Shown here piece after piece: positions 7,587 through 14,726 of a stretch of DNA of 18,624 nucleotides. The DNA is taken from assembly GCA_025360395.1 (NCBI GenBank), contig JANYCH010000077.1, positions 1-18,624 on the forward strand. The letters are read 5' to 3'. The position numbers were made by a program, and so were the translations under genes. Every line of letters starts with the position of its first letter. The stretch's first letter is position 1. The notes beneath the pieces were generated by a model. It was not told the DNA's origin. It worked only from the letters and a program-made list of their open reading frames with translations, and searched no databases. The DNA is from Cytophagales bacterium (GTDB lineage Bacteria > Bacteroidota > Bacteroidia > Cytophagales > UBA9547).

Positions 7587-8234
7587 CTAATCCTCATCAT
7601 CATCGTCACGTCTCTTTTTAGGGATACCGGTACCTTTACCGCCACCTTTATTAAAGCCTCCGCCACTTTTCGAATCTTTATTTTTATCAGGGCCGCCTTT
7701 AAAACCTCCGCCTCCTCTGTTATTATCTTTGTTAAAACCTCCTCCACCACCACTTCCGCCGCGGAAACTATTACCGCCTCCGCCGCCACGATTAAAAGAA
7801 TTGCCCCCACCGCCACTGCTTTCGCGGTTAAAAGAGCTTCCGCCGCCACTGCTATCACGATTAAATGAACTTCCTCCTCCTCCGCTATACCCGCCTCCAC
7901 CTGAACCTGGTGATGAGCTTCCTCCGGATGAATTATCTCTGTTAAAGGCCGGTCTTCTCGGTGCCTCACTTCTTGGCCCAGATGATCCCGGCTCTCTTTT
8001 TTCTGATTTGTTAACCTTGATCATTCTGCCCATCACTTCCATGCCGTCAAGGGCTTTTATTGCACTTAAAGCCTCTTCGTCCTTGGGCATTTCCACAAAT
8101 CCAAAGCCTTTATTCTGACGGGTTTCTTTGTCAATAATAATTTTTGCAGACGTAACTTCTCCATGTTTTTCGAAAAGTTCTTTGAGCTCACTGTCCTTTA
8201 ACTTAAACGGAAGGCTTCCGACGAAAATGTCCAT
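7587..8234 (-). CDS. RRM-domain RNA-binding protein with glycine-rich tail
   Basis: A 215-residue protein: an RNA recognition motif at residues 1-78, then a disordered glycine-rich tail. RNP2 is IFVGSL (3-8) and RNP1 is KGFGFVEM (42-49), with the aromatic residues that stack on RNA bases. The tail (about 95-200) consists of Gly/Ser runs punctuated by FNRD, FNRE, FNRG and FNKD blocks, and ends in KKRRDDDDED. Single-RRM glycine-rich proteins of bacteria are thought to bind single-stranded RNA; in cyanobacteria some are cold-induced. The Phe/Arg/Gly composition resembles phase-separating RNA-binding tails. The ATG at 8232-8234 gives the usual start just before RNP2. It is monocistronic, converging on the helicase gene, with a hairpin 43-76 bases upstream. 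Confidence 0.92.
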   Translation of the reverse strand: MDIFVGSLPFKLKDSELKELFEKHGEVTSAKIIIDKETRQNKGFGFVEMPKDEEALSAIKALDGMEVMGRMIKVNKSEKREPGSSGPRSEAPRRPAFNRDNSSGGSSSPGSGGGGYSGGGGSSFNRDSSGGGSSFNRESSGGGGNSFNRGGGGGNSFRGGSGGGGGFNKDNNRGGGGFKGGPDKNKDSKSGGGFNKGGGKGTGIPKKRRDDDDED

Positions 8235-8276
8235 ATTTGATTTTTATAAATAATTGTAAAGTTAAACGAAATTACT

Positions 8277-8310
8277 CCAACTAAGACAGTTTGTAAGTCT
8301 TAATTGTTGG
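8277..8310. other. Stem-loop in the divergent spacer between RRM and nagB genes
   Basis: CCAACTAAGAC (8277-8287) pairs with GTCTTA (8297-8302) and GTTGG (8306-8310), giving 11 base pairs with a 3-base bulge and a 9-base loop. There is no T-run next to it and no converging gene, so it is not an ordinary terminator. It could be a leader structure of the RRM transcript or an operator. The rest of the 189-bp spacer shows no clear feature; a near-consensus -7 box (AATATTTG, 8414-8421) sits just before nagB. Confidence 0.45.
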
Positions 8311-8423
8311 CAAAAAGTAAAACAAAATGCTGTTAGATAATTCATCAACAAACTACGGATTATTTTATCCAACTCTCAACAATCAGTTTAAAATTTTGTC
8401 GTTCATTTGGTAAAATATTTGGA

Positions 8424-10319
8424 ATGAAAACAGGGATGTTTGAGAAGCTACGTACTTCTGTATTTGAATCATCGGAAGAAGCTTCAAAAATGGTAGCAGC
8501 CGAAATTGCCACATTAATTAGATCCAAACAAAACCTTGGCCAACCATGTGTCCTTGGTCTTGCGACTGGATCAACTCCGAAAAGTGTTTATGCTGAACTG
8601 ATTAGGCTTCATGTGGAGAAAAACCTCAGCTTCAAAAATGTTATCACATTTAATCTGGACGAATATTATCCAATTGCCCAGGAAGCGTTGCAAAGTTATT
8701 ACAGATTTATGCACGAGCATTTATTTGATTTTATCGACATAGAAAAGCAAAATATTCATATCCCGGATGGAACAATTAGGATCGAAGATATAGCAGGATT
8801 CTGTTCAGAATATGAAAATAAAATAGATTCTTATGGTGGGTTGGATATCCAATTATTGGGCATTGGCCGCACCGGACATATAGGTTTTAACGAACCCGGT
8901 TCCAGAATGGATTCACTTACCAGACTCATCACTTTAGACCATGTTACCAGGGTAGATGCGGCAAGTGATTTTTTTGGAGAAGAACATGTGCCCCGAACCG
9001 CCATTACAATGGGAGTAGGAAGCATTTTTAAAGCAAAGAAAATAATCCTGATGGCCTGGGGTGAAGGTAAGGCAAGTATCATAAGCAAAACGGTCGAAGG
9101 ACCAATAGTTGAAAATATCCCTGCCACATTTTTACAAAAACATCCTGATATCCAAGTCGTTCTGGACGACGCTTCAGCAGCTGAACTCACCAAAATTAAA
9201 ACGCCCTGGTTGGTAAAAACTGTTACCTGGAACGAACAACTCAAAAAAAAGGCAGTGGTTTGGCTATGTGAGACTGTATCAAAACCTATATTAAAGTTAA
9301 CAGACAGGGATTATAATGAAAATGGTCTTTACAACCTCGTTGCTCATCATGGCCCCGCTTATAATATCAATATTGAAATTTTTAATATCCTCCAAAAAAC
9401 CATTTCCGGGTGGCCGGGTGGTAAACCAGGTTTTAATGATAATTCAAGGCCCGTAAAAGGAGATAAATTTCCAAAGAAAGTGCTGATATTCAGTCCGCAC
9501 CCAGACGATGATATTATTTCAATGGGGGGTACTTTTATAAGGCTGGTAGATCAGGGGCATGATGTTCATGTTGCTTATCAGACTTCGGGAAATATAGCAG
9601 TGTATGACGATGATGTTGTTCGTTATGCAGATTTTGCCAGAGATTTTCATGAACATCTTCATCCCGGCAATGAGGAGCTTGTTACGATTTTTAAAAATAT
9701 CACCCATAATCTAAAAAATAAATTACCTGGGGAACCAGATTCTCCTGAAGTAATGAAAATCAAAGGGTTGATCAGAAGGGGAGAAGCAAAAGCTACGTGC
9801 AGATATGTAGGGGTTCCGGAAGAGAATGTTCATTTTATCGACATGCCGTTTTACGAAACTGGTTTGGTAAAGAAAAATCCAATATCAAATGCTGATGTAG
9901 AAGTAGTTAAAAACATCCTCACAGAGATAAAACCTGATCAAATTTTTGCAGCCGGTGATTTGTCCGACCCACATGGTACACACAGGGTTTGTCTAAAGGC
10001 TATTTTGTTGGCCCTTGAAGATCTAAAAGCTGAAAACTGGATAAAAAATTGTACGACATGGCTTTACAGGGGTGCTTGGCAGGAATGGACAATAGACAAC
10101 ATTGAAATGGCTGTTCCAATTAGTCCGGACGAACTTATGAGGAAGAGAAGGGGGATTTTTAAACATCAATCACAAAAAGACGCACCAATGTTCCCTGGTT
10201 CGGATCCAAGAGAATTCTGGCAAAGGGCCGAAGACCGAAACCGGGCAACGGCAAAAAAATACGATGAACTAGGCTTGCCTGAATATGAAGCTATAGAAGC
10301 TTTTGTAAGGTTGAAATAG
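8424..10319 (+). CDS. nagB: Glucosamine-6-phosphate deaminase fused to a PIG-L/LmbE deacetylase-like domain
   Basis: A 631-residue two-domain protein. Residues 15-290 are a NagB/sugar isomerase domain: LGLATGSTP (44-52), FNLDEYY (76-82, with the catalytic-base Asp79) and GIGRTGHIGFNEPGS (146-160, His152 and Glu157). The position equal to catalytic Asp141 of E. coli NagB is Thr150. Residues 352-610 are a PIG-L (LmbE) domain with zinc-site motifs SPHPDDD (357-363) and DPHGTH (515-520). NagB converts glucosamine-6-phosphate to fructose-6-phosphate and ammonia; PIG-L enzymes are zinc N-deacetylases, so the fusion could in principle deacetylate and deaminate an amino sugar in sequence. Long NagB proteins of this type are, from memory, common in Bacteroidota, and the GRTGH variant may be typical of them. 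No nagA or amino-sugar kinase is adjacent. It ends at a strong hairpin terminator. Confidence 0.9.
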   Translation: MKTGMFEKLRTSVFESSEEASKMVAAEIATLIRSKQNLGQPCVLGLATGSTPKSVYAELIRLHVEKNLSFKNVITFNLDEYYPIAQEALQSYYRFMHEHLFDFIDIEKQNIHIPDGTIRIEDIAGFCSEYENKIDSYGGLDIQLLGIGRTGHIGFNEPGSRMDSLTRLITLDHVTRVDAASDFFGEEHVPRTAITMGVGSIFKAKKIILMAWGEGKASIISKTVEGPIVENIPATFLQKHPDIQVVLDDASAAELTKIKTPWLVKTVTWNEQLKKKAVVWLCETVSKPILKLTDRDYNENGLYNLVAHHGPAYNINIEIFNILQKTISGWPGGKPGFNDNSRPVKGDKFPKKVLIFSPHPDDDIISMGGTFIRLVDQGHDVHVAYQTSGNIAVYDDDVVRYADFARDFHEHLHPGNEELVTIFKNITHNLKNKLPGEPDSPEVMKIKGLIRRGEAKATCRYVGVPEENVHFIDMPFYETGLVKKNPISNADVEVVKNILTEIKPDQIFAAGDLSDPHGTHRVCLKAILLALEDLKAENWIKNCTTWLYRGAWQEWTIDNIEMAVPISPDELMRKRRGIFKHQSQKDAPMFPGSDPREFWQRAEDRNRATAKKYDELGLPEYEAIEAFVRLK

Positions 10320-10351
10320 AATTAGCTCAAGTATTAAATGAATATTTGAAA

Positions 10352-10394
10352 ATTAAAAAAGGCTTTTGTTTATTGAACAAAAGCCTTTTTTAAT
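10352..10394. terminator. Strong bidirectional terminator after nagB
   Basis: A perfect 19-bp stem (10352-10370 with 10376-10394; core AAAAAAGGCTTTTGTT) closes a five-base loop, TATTG. A-run and T-run flanks make it Rho-independent in both directions, serving nagB and the convergent lipoprotein gene. Confidence 0.93.
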
Positions 10395-10409
10395 AATACT
10401 TGTACGTAA

Positions 10410-10946
10410 TTAAATTACGTCCAGAGCTGACAAAACTATTATAGTTGCGCCACCTAGTAATCCAAGTACACCTAATATCCAAAAAGGAGTACTTAAAACC
10501 CCAAATCCACCTATAGCTACAGTAATTAATACTGCAAGCGAGATAGCAGCAATTATTATTCCAATTTTCATGTTTTTTTCAAGCGCCGGTCCCTTTTCCA
10601 GTTTTTCAATTTTCTTTTTGATCATTTTAGTAATTAGCCTGTCTTTAAAAGCTGACTTTTTCTTTTCAACAACAGGAGTGTTGATTATTTCCAATGATTT
10701 GGCACTAGTTTCTTCTATTTTTATTGAAACTGGTTTGACTTCAGTAACACTTGTTTCAATTGATGCACTAGCTTGCTCATCCAAAATAATAGCCTCATTT
10801 AAAATTTTAACATCCTGAGCCTTATAATTATTTACACTCTGATCGTGATAAGGTTTTCCAAAATTGAAAGTTGTGACTTTTTTTGAGCAGGAAAAAATAC
10901 CCATAGAAATAGAAATTACTAAAACGTTTTGTAGAAACTTTTTCAT
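10410..10946 (-). CDS. Putative lipoprotein with two C-terminal membrane segments
   Basis: A 178-residue protein of unknown function. The N-terminus is a lipoprotein-type signal ending IFSC (Cys20) followed by SKK. Residues 21-95 are polar and probably flexible; 95-125 is strongly basic (KKKIEKLEKG and similar). Two hydrophobic helices follow at about 127-149 and 154-175, with a short GFG/TPF turn between them and only a few residues after the second. A lipid anchor together with two transmembrane helices is unusual and leaves localisation unclear. Small lipoproteins with a similar Gly-rich hydrophobic C-terminus are frequent hypotheticals in Bacteroidota. A good -7 box lies about 54 bases upstream of the start, and the strong hairpin lies downstream. 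Confidence 0.7.
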   Translation of the reverse strand: MKKFLQNVLVISISMGIFSCSKKVTTFNFGKPYHDQSVNNYKAQDVKILNEAIILDEQASASIETSVTEVKPVSIKIEETSAKSLEIINTPVVEKKKSAFKDRLITKMIKKKIEKLEKGPALEKNMKIGIIIAAISLAVLITVAIGGFGVLSTPFWILGVLGLLGGATIIVLSALDVI

Positions 10947-10999
10947 AATAATTAGATGATTTAAGGGTTTAATGTTAAACAGATTTTAAAATAAACAAT

Positions 11000-11036
11000 C
11001 AAAAGTAAAAATGATACTTTGACGGTTAATCTCAAA
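11000..11036 (-). promoter_or_regulatory. Candidate promoter of the lipoprotein gene
   Basis: Read on the minus strand, TACTTTTG (11000-11007) fits TAnnTTTG exactly. A TTTG (11033-11036) lies 25 bases upstream of it, slightly beyond the usual distance to the -33 element. The leader would be about 50 bases. Confidence 0.4.
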
Positions 11037-11058
11037 AAATCTATGCCATTTAATTAAT

Positions 11059-11712
11059 CTAAAACATTATCCCCACAGACGGGGAAGCATAAAATGTAAA
11101 AAATGCACCTTTAGAATCAAAGTTGGTTTGTCCACCAATAAGCATGTTGGCGATAATCTTTCCTGGTAAAAGCTCTACCTGATATCCGGCACCAATACTA
11201 CCTATTAGAGGCACCAATTCTGTATAATCTGCATTGCCATTCGCATCATAATTATTTGGGAACCTTGTATTCAATGCAAAAGGTCTTGTACTTCCGTCAA
11301 AATACAGAAGTTTACTGAAGCCAGCAGCTGCCTGAACATAAAAGCCTGAAGGGGCGAGGGTTAATTTCTTCTTATTTAATGGAATATAGTAACGGCCAAT
11401 TATTTCTGCCAGATATCCGGTTTTAAAAAAATCATCACTGATTTTGTTTTTTATCGCATGGCTGCCTTCAAGGCCACTAACTTTGCCTATAATATTCAAA
11501 GCAATGGAAACCTTAGCAGAAAGAATAAATTCAGCTTCTACTCCAAGAGATGACCAGTAAAATGCAGGCTGAAGTTTTAAATTGAACCTGGAGGCGTGGC
11601 TGCCTTCTTTGATGTTTGTAAGTCCAGACTTTCCATATTTTAAACCTGTTCCTGCATATGTTGATATTGAAAAACAACAAATGACAAGACAAAAAGTACA
11701 GATTTTAGACAT
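11059..11712 (-). CDS. Putative outer-membrane beta-barrel protein
   Basis: A 217-residue secreted protein without a family I recognise. The signal peptide covers residues 1-20 (cut after TYA). The mature part is a run of alternating hydrophobic/polar segments of about ten residues, for example FYWSSLGVEAEFIL, VSIALNIIGKV, FYVQAAAGFSKLLYF, IGSIGAGYQVEL, IIANMLIGG and GAFFTFYASPSVGIMF, separated by polar turns; the chain ends in Phe. This pattern and the aromatic C-terminus suggest a small eight- to ten-stranded outer-membrane barrel. It may share a strand orientation, but not clearly a transcript, with the lipoprotein gene downstream: 112 bp separate them and that gene has its own promoter-like box. 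Confidence 0.65.
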   Translation of the reverse strand: MSKICTFCLVICCFSISTYAGTGLKYGKSGLTNIKEGSHASRFNLKLQPAFYWSSLGVEAEFILSAKVSIALNIIGKVSGLEGSHAIKNKISDDFFKTGYLAEIIGRYYIPLNKKKLTLAPSGFYVQAAAGFSKLLYFDGSTRPFALNTRFPNNYDANGNADYTELVPLIGSIGAGYQVELLPGKIIANMLIGGQTNFDSKGAFFTFYASPSVGIMF

Positions 11713-11742
11713 ATTTTGCCTGGTTCATAGAAGTAAACATGC

Positions 11743-11750
11743 CAAATTTA
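11743..11750 (-). promoter_or_regulatory. Candidate -7 box of the barrel-protein gene
   Basis: On the minus strand the octamer reads TAAATTTG, an exact TAnnTTTG match, 30 bases before the ATG at 11710-11712. No clear -33 element is seen. It mirrors the same octamer used by pheS 41 bases away on the other strand. Confidence 0.4.
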
Positions 11751-11764
11751 GTAATTTTTTGAGA

Positions 11765-11799
11765 TTGCATGCATAAATCACCTTCTAACGTTAAATTTG
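11765..11799 (+). promoter_or_regulatory. Candidate pheS promoter
   Basis: TAAATTTG (11792-11799) is an exact -7 box, with TTG (11765-11767) 24 bases upstream, slightly long for the -33 spacing. The pheS ATG lies 21 bases after the box. A TGCATGCA palindrome (11766-11773) overlaps the -33 side. Confidence 0.5.
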
Positions 11800-11820
11800 T
11801 AGCATTATTCATTTCATTTT

Positions 11821-12843
11821 ATGCTGGACCTTATCAATAGCATCAGACAAAGTTCTGAGGGATTTCAAATAAAAAATGCGGAAGACCTCGATAAATACAG
11901 GATTCACTTCCTGGGCAGAAATGGTTTGATGAACGATTTGTTTGAAAAATTTAAAGCGGTTGCGCCAGATCAGAAAAAGCAGTTTGGAAACGTTATCAAC
12001 CAATTAAAAAATGACTTGCAGGCAAAACTCGATTCTTCAAAAGAAGCATTGGAATCAGATAATGATAAAAGCGTTTCTGAAGAGTGGGATTTTACCCTTC
12101 CTGTTATACCTGATCTTACCGGGAGCAGACATCCATTGACAATAGTGAGGGAGAGAATGATTGAAATATTCGAAAGAATGGGATTTAATCTATCTGAAGG
12201 ACCTGAAATAGAGGATGATTGGCATAATTTCTCTGCACTTAACTTTCCCTTGAACCACCCTGCCAGAGAAATGCAGGATACTTTCTTTATTGAAAAAAGT
12301 CCGGATGTAGTTTTGAGGACTCACACTTCAAGTGTTCAGATTAGAGTGATGGAAAATGCAAAGCCTCCATTCAGGACGATATCTCCTGGAAGGGTTTACC
12401 GGAATGAAGCCATTTCAGCAAGGGCACATTGCATGTTCCATCAGGTTGAAGGCTTGTATGTAGATAAAAATGTAAGCTTTGCTGATTTAAAACAAACCTT
12501 ATTTCATTTCGTATCAGAAATGTTCGGTAAAGAAATCAAAGTCAGGTTTAGGCCTTCATTTTTTCCTTTTACCGAGCCAAGTGCTGAAATTGATATTTCG
12601 TGCCTTATTTGTAAAGGTTCCGGCTGCAATATCTGCAAACAAAGCGGTTGGGTTGAAATTGGCGGTGCAGGAATGCTGGACCCTGATGTGTTAAAGAATT
12701 GTAAAATTGACCTGGAAGTGTATTCTGGTTTTGCTTTTGGAATGGGAATAGAAAGGATGACTATGATAAAATACCAGGTCAGAGATTTACGTTTGTATAC
12801 CGAAAATGATATTCGTTTCCTTAAACAATTTAAATCAAATTAA
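11821..12843 (+). CDS. pheS: Phenylalanyl-tRNA synthetase alpha subunit
   Basis: A 340-residue cytoplasmic enzyme subunit that, with the beta subunit, charges tRNA-Phe. The N-terminal coiled coil (1-85) is followed by the class II catalytic core: motif 1 HPLTIVRERMIEIFERMGF (104-122), motif 2 around FRTISPGRVYRNEAISARAH (184-203) and FHQVEG (206-211), and motif 3 GFAFGMGIERMTMIKY (303-318). An insertion before motif 3 carries four cysteines spaced CxxCxxxxCxxC (261, 264, 269, 272), a form I recall from Bacteroidota PheS; it may bind zinc. pheT is not next to it. The start fits the candidate promoter and the normal N-terminus. Confidence 0.97.
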   Translation: MLDLINSIRQSSEGFQIKNAEDLDKYRIHFLGRNGLMNDLFEKFKAVAPDQKKQFGNVINQLKNDLQAKLDSSKEALESDNDKSVSEEWDFTLPVIPDLTGSRHPLTIVRERMIEIFERMGFNLSEGPEIEDDWHNFSALNFPLNHPAREMQDTFFIEKSPDVVLRTHTSSVQIRVMENAKPPFRTISPGRVYRNEAISARAHCMFHQVEGLYVDKNVSFADLKQTLFHFVSEMFGKEIKVRFRPSFFPFTEPSAEIDISCLICKGSGCNICKQSGWVEIGGAGMLDPDVLKNCKIDLEVYSGFAFGMGIERMTMIKYQVRDLRLYTENDIRFLKQFKSN

Positions 12844-12866
12844 TCATCAATAAATCGTTTTTTGAG

Positions 12867-12897
12867 TTGAAAGTTTCCTATTCTGTAATTAAGTTTG
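12867..12897 (+). promoter_or_regulatory. Promoter upstream of the DUF1573 gene
   Basis: TTG (12867-12869) and TAAGTTTG (12890-12897) are separated by 20 bases, a textbook Bacteroidota -33/-7 pair. The ATG follows 18 bases after the -7 box. It suggests the DUF1573 gene is transcribed independently of pheS. Confidence 0.6.
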
Positions 12898-12915
12898 TCC
12901 TAACTGAGCCTCCAT

Positions 12916-13680
12916 ATGATGAATAAAGCAATTTTCTTTTTATTACTGACTTTTAACGCCTATTGTCAGCCCGTATTGACCTTGCCAGAAGAATCTTATG
13001 ATTTTGGCACAATTGAAGAAGGTATTCAGGCATCACATACTTTTGCAGTAAAAAATTCTGGCAACCAGCCTCTTATCATTTCAAACGTCAGGCCTTCCTG
13101 TGGCTGCACAACTCCTGACTGGACTAAATCACCCATTCAACCTGGTGGAAATGGGACTATTATGGCTACTTATAACAGCCAGGGGCGCCCTGGCGCTTTT
13201 ACTAAACTAATTACAGTAGAAACTAATATTCAAGGCCAGGCCAGGTCTTTGACTATCAAGGGTTTTGTTGGTCCTAAAGTGGATAAAGTTTACACAGAAG
13301 AAGAAAAGAAAAACTCTCCTAAAGTAACTTTTGAAAGATCTGTCTATAATTTTGGTAAAATTGAAACCGGACAAACTATCAGGCAGAAAGTAAAAGTCAC
13401 AAATACAGGAAAATCCAACCTAAAAGTAAATGGGATACAAAGCGGTTGTCATTGTGTAGAATATACGTTAAAAAAACCAGAAATTGCGCCAGGAGAATCT
13501 ACAGAAATTGAATTTCTTTATAAACCTTCAAATCAGGAGGAACAAAACGATATTGTGACACTTTCAACAAACGATATAATATCAAAAGATCAGTTTGTGA
13601 GTTTTAAGGCAAAAGTTGTTCCGGGATTTGGAAGCGGTAATTTATTAAACACAGCTCCTTCACCTTCTCCGTTTAAATAG
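12916..13680 (+). CDS. Exported protein with two DUF1573 domains
   Basis: A 254-residue protein with a signal peptide (cut near Cys17-Gln18) and two Ig-like DUF1573 domains. Domain 1 spans about 22-115 with YDFGTIEEG (28-36) and RPSCGCTTPDW (59-69). Domain 2 spans about 136-233 with YNFGKIETGQ (144-153) and QSGCHC (175-180). DUF1573 proteins are ASPM/SPD-2/Hydin-like periplasmic or surface proteins abundant in Bacteroidota; their job is mostly unknown. The paired cysteines (CGC and CHC) recur at the same place in each domain, as expected for the family. Two ATG codons (12916 and 12919) are possible; both give the same signal peptide. The next gene follows after 53 bp and could share the transcript. 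Confidence 0.88.
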   Translation: MMNKAIFFLLLTFNAYCQPVLTLPEESYDFGTIEEGIQASHTFAVKNSGNQPLIISNVRPSCGCTTPDWTKSPIQPGGNGTIMATYNSQGRPGAFTKLITVETNIQGQARSLTIKGFVGPKVDKVYTEEEKKNSPKVTFERSVYNFGKIETGQTIRQKVKVTNTGKSNLKVNGIQSGCHCVEYTLKKPEIAPGESTEIEFLYKPSNQEEQNDIVTLSTNDIISKDQFVSFKAKVVPGFGSGNLLNTAPSPSPFK

Positions 13681-13733
13681 TATATAGGTTTTGAATACCT
13701 CAGTTAAGAAATAACAACCAAAATAAAGATATT

Positions 13734-14144
13734 ATGTCTGAAGAAGATGACTTATTAAAAGAAGATGATTTACTGAAAGAGGAGGATTTACTAAAAGGTG
13801 ATATACCTGAATATAGTGAAGAAGATGACTTATATGCAAGCTATGATGCGTTCAAAGCTTTGTTAAATGCGGGCTTATCAAGAAGGGAAGCGATGGAAAG
13901 AACTGGTCTGGATGAAGAAACACTTCAGTTGATGGAACAGGAAGATGATGTTATTGACTTCAAAAACGATGCGAAAGAAGTTTGGGACGATGAAGAAAAT
14001 ATGGCTTTTGATGAAAAATTCATGAGTTCAGATGACATGACCGATGATGGAGATGGAAATGATGATGGATTCTCTGACGATGTTTCTGACGACTACGGTT
14101 CAGGTAGTAGCGGTGCAGGCGGAGGTTGGGATGATTTTGACTAA
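13734..14144 (+). CDS. Very acidic hexapeptide-repeat protein of unknown function
   Basis: A 136-residue cytoplasmic-type protein (no signal or membrane segment) made largely of Asp and Glu. It opens with three tandem copies of a hexapeptide, EDDLLK, EDDLLK, EEDLLK (residues 4-21), and a partial fourth at EEDDLY. The middle (about 40-68) is an ordinary-looking helical segment, KALLNAGLSRREAMERTGL, with a helix-turn-helix-like feel. The rest is an Asp/Gly/Ser-rich tail ending GGGWDDFD. Codon changes between repeat copies show they are not a very recent duplication. It lies 53 bp after the DUF1573 gene and is followed by a strong terminator and then greA. Possible roles as a nucleic-acid mimic or RNA-polymerase partner are speculation. 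Confidence 0.8.
   Translation: MSEEDDLLKEDDLLKEEDLLKGDIPEYSEEDDLYASYDAFKALLNAGLSRREAMERTGLDEETLQLMEQEDDVIDFKNDAKEVWDDEENMAFDEKFMSSDDMTDDGDGNDDGFSDDVSDDYGSGSSGAGGGWDDFD
13743..13796 (+). repeat. Three tandem 18-bp coding repeats
   Basis: Three successive 18-bp units encode the EDDLLK-type hexapeptides at the N-terminus of the acidic protein. The units differ mainly at synonymous positions and one Asp/Glu change. Confidence 0.8.
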
Positions 14145-14192
14145 AATCTTTTAGCTAACCAATTTTCTACTTAACTTTACAGTAATAATAGG

Positions 14193-14216
14193 GAACGGCA
14201 TTGCCGTTCTTTTTTA
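14193..14216 (+). terminator. Terminator between the acidic-protein gene and greA
   Basis: GAACGGC (14193-14199) pairs with GCCGTTC (14203-14209) around a three-base loop, followed by a T-run (14210-14215). It ends the upstream unit and separates it from greA. Confidence 0.9.
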
Positions 14217-14241
14217 TTTTGCTTTAACACAATTATAAATC

Positions 14242-14724
14242 ATGAGTAAGCTTTCATATTATAGCCAGGAAGGACTAGCAAAATTAAAAGACGAATTAAG
14301 CTTTCTTAAAACAAAGGGTCGCTCGGACATGGCCAAGCAAATAGCTGAGGCAAGGGATAAAGGTGACTTGAGCGAAAACGCTGAGTACGATGCCGCAAAA
14401 GATGCACAAGGCCTTCTGGAATTAAAAATCTCTAAACTCGAGGAAGTCTTGTCTCATGCCAGGATTCTGGATGAAAACGATGTAGACCTTTCAAAAGTGT
14501 CTGTTTTTACCTGCGTAAAAATTAAAAATACAGCCAATAAAGCTGAGATTAAATATACTTTGGTTTCTGAAGAAGAAGCTAATCTGAAAGAGAACAAAAT
14601 TTCAGTCAAATCTCCGATTGGTCAAGGTTTATTAGGTAAAAAAGTTGGGGACATTGCTGAAATTAAGGCCCCTGCAGGAATGGTCAAATTCGAAGTATTG
14701 GAGATCACTATGGGTGTGATTTAG
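14242..14724 (+). CDS. greA: Transcription elongation factor GreA
   Basis: A 160-residue protein of normal GreA length. The N-terminal antiparallel coiled coil (about 1-78) carries the tip motif GDLSENAEYDAAKD (41-54), with Asp42 and Glu45 equal to the acidic pair that stimulates transcript cleavage by RNA polymerase; the C-terminal FKBP-like domain (80-160) contains SPIGQGLLGKKVGD (124-137). GreA rescues backtracked polymerase. Its gene is followed after two bases by the HIT-family gene, so the two form an operon; I recall greA-HIT adjacency as recurrent in Bacteroidota. A terminator lies just upstream, so it has its own promoter, which I could not place with confidence. Confidence 0.97.
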   Translation: MSKLSYYSQEGLAKLKDELSFLKTKGRSDMAKQIAEARDKGDLSENAEYDAAKDAQGLLELKISKLEEVLSHARILDENDVDLSKVSVFTCVKIKNTANKAEIKYTLVSEEEANLKENKISVKSPIGQGLLGKKVGDIAEIKAPAGMVKFEVLEITMGVI

Positions 14725-14726
14725 TT

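Noticed and set aside
7580..8118. Long open frames on both strands over the glycine-rich tail, one of them almost all Pro and Leu
   Set aside because: They are shadows of the GGN/TCC-rich coding repeats of the RRM gene; their composition is a by-product of the Gly codons and they lack any family signature.
8831..9244. A 137-codon minus-strand frame inside nagB
   Set aside because: It lies wholly within the conserved NagB catalytic region and shows no independent signal.
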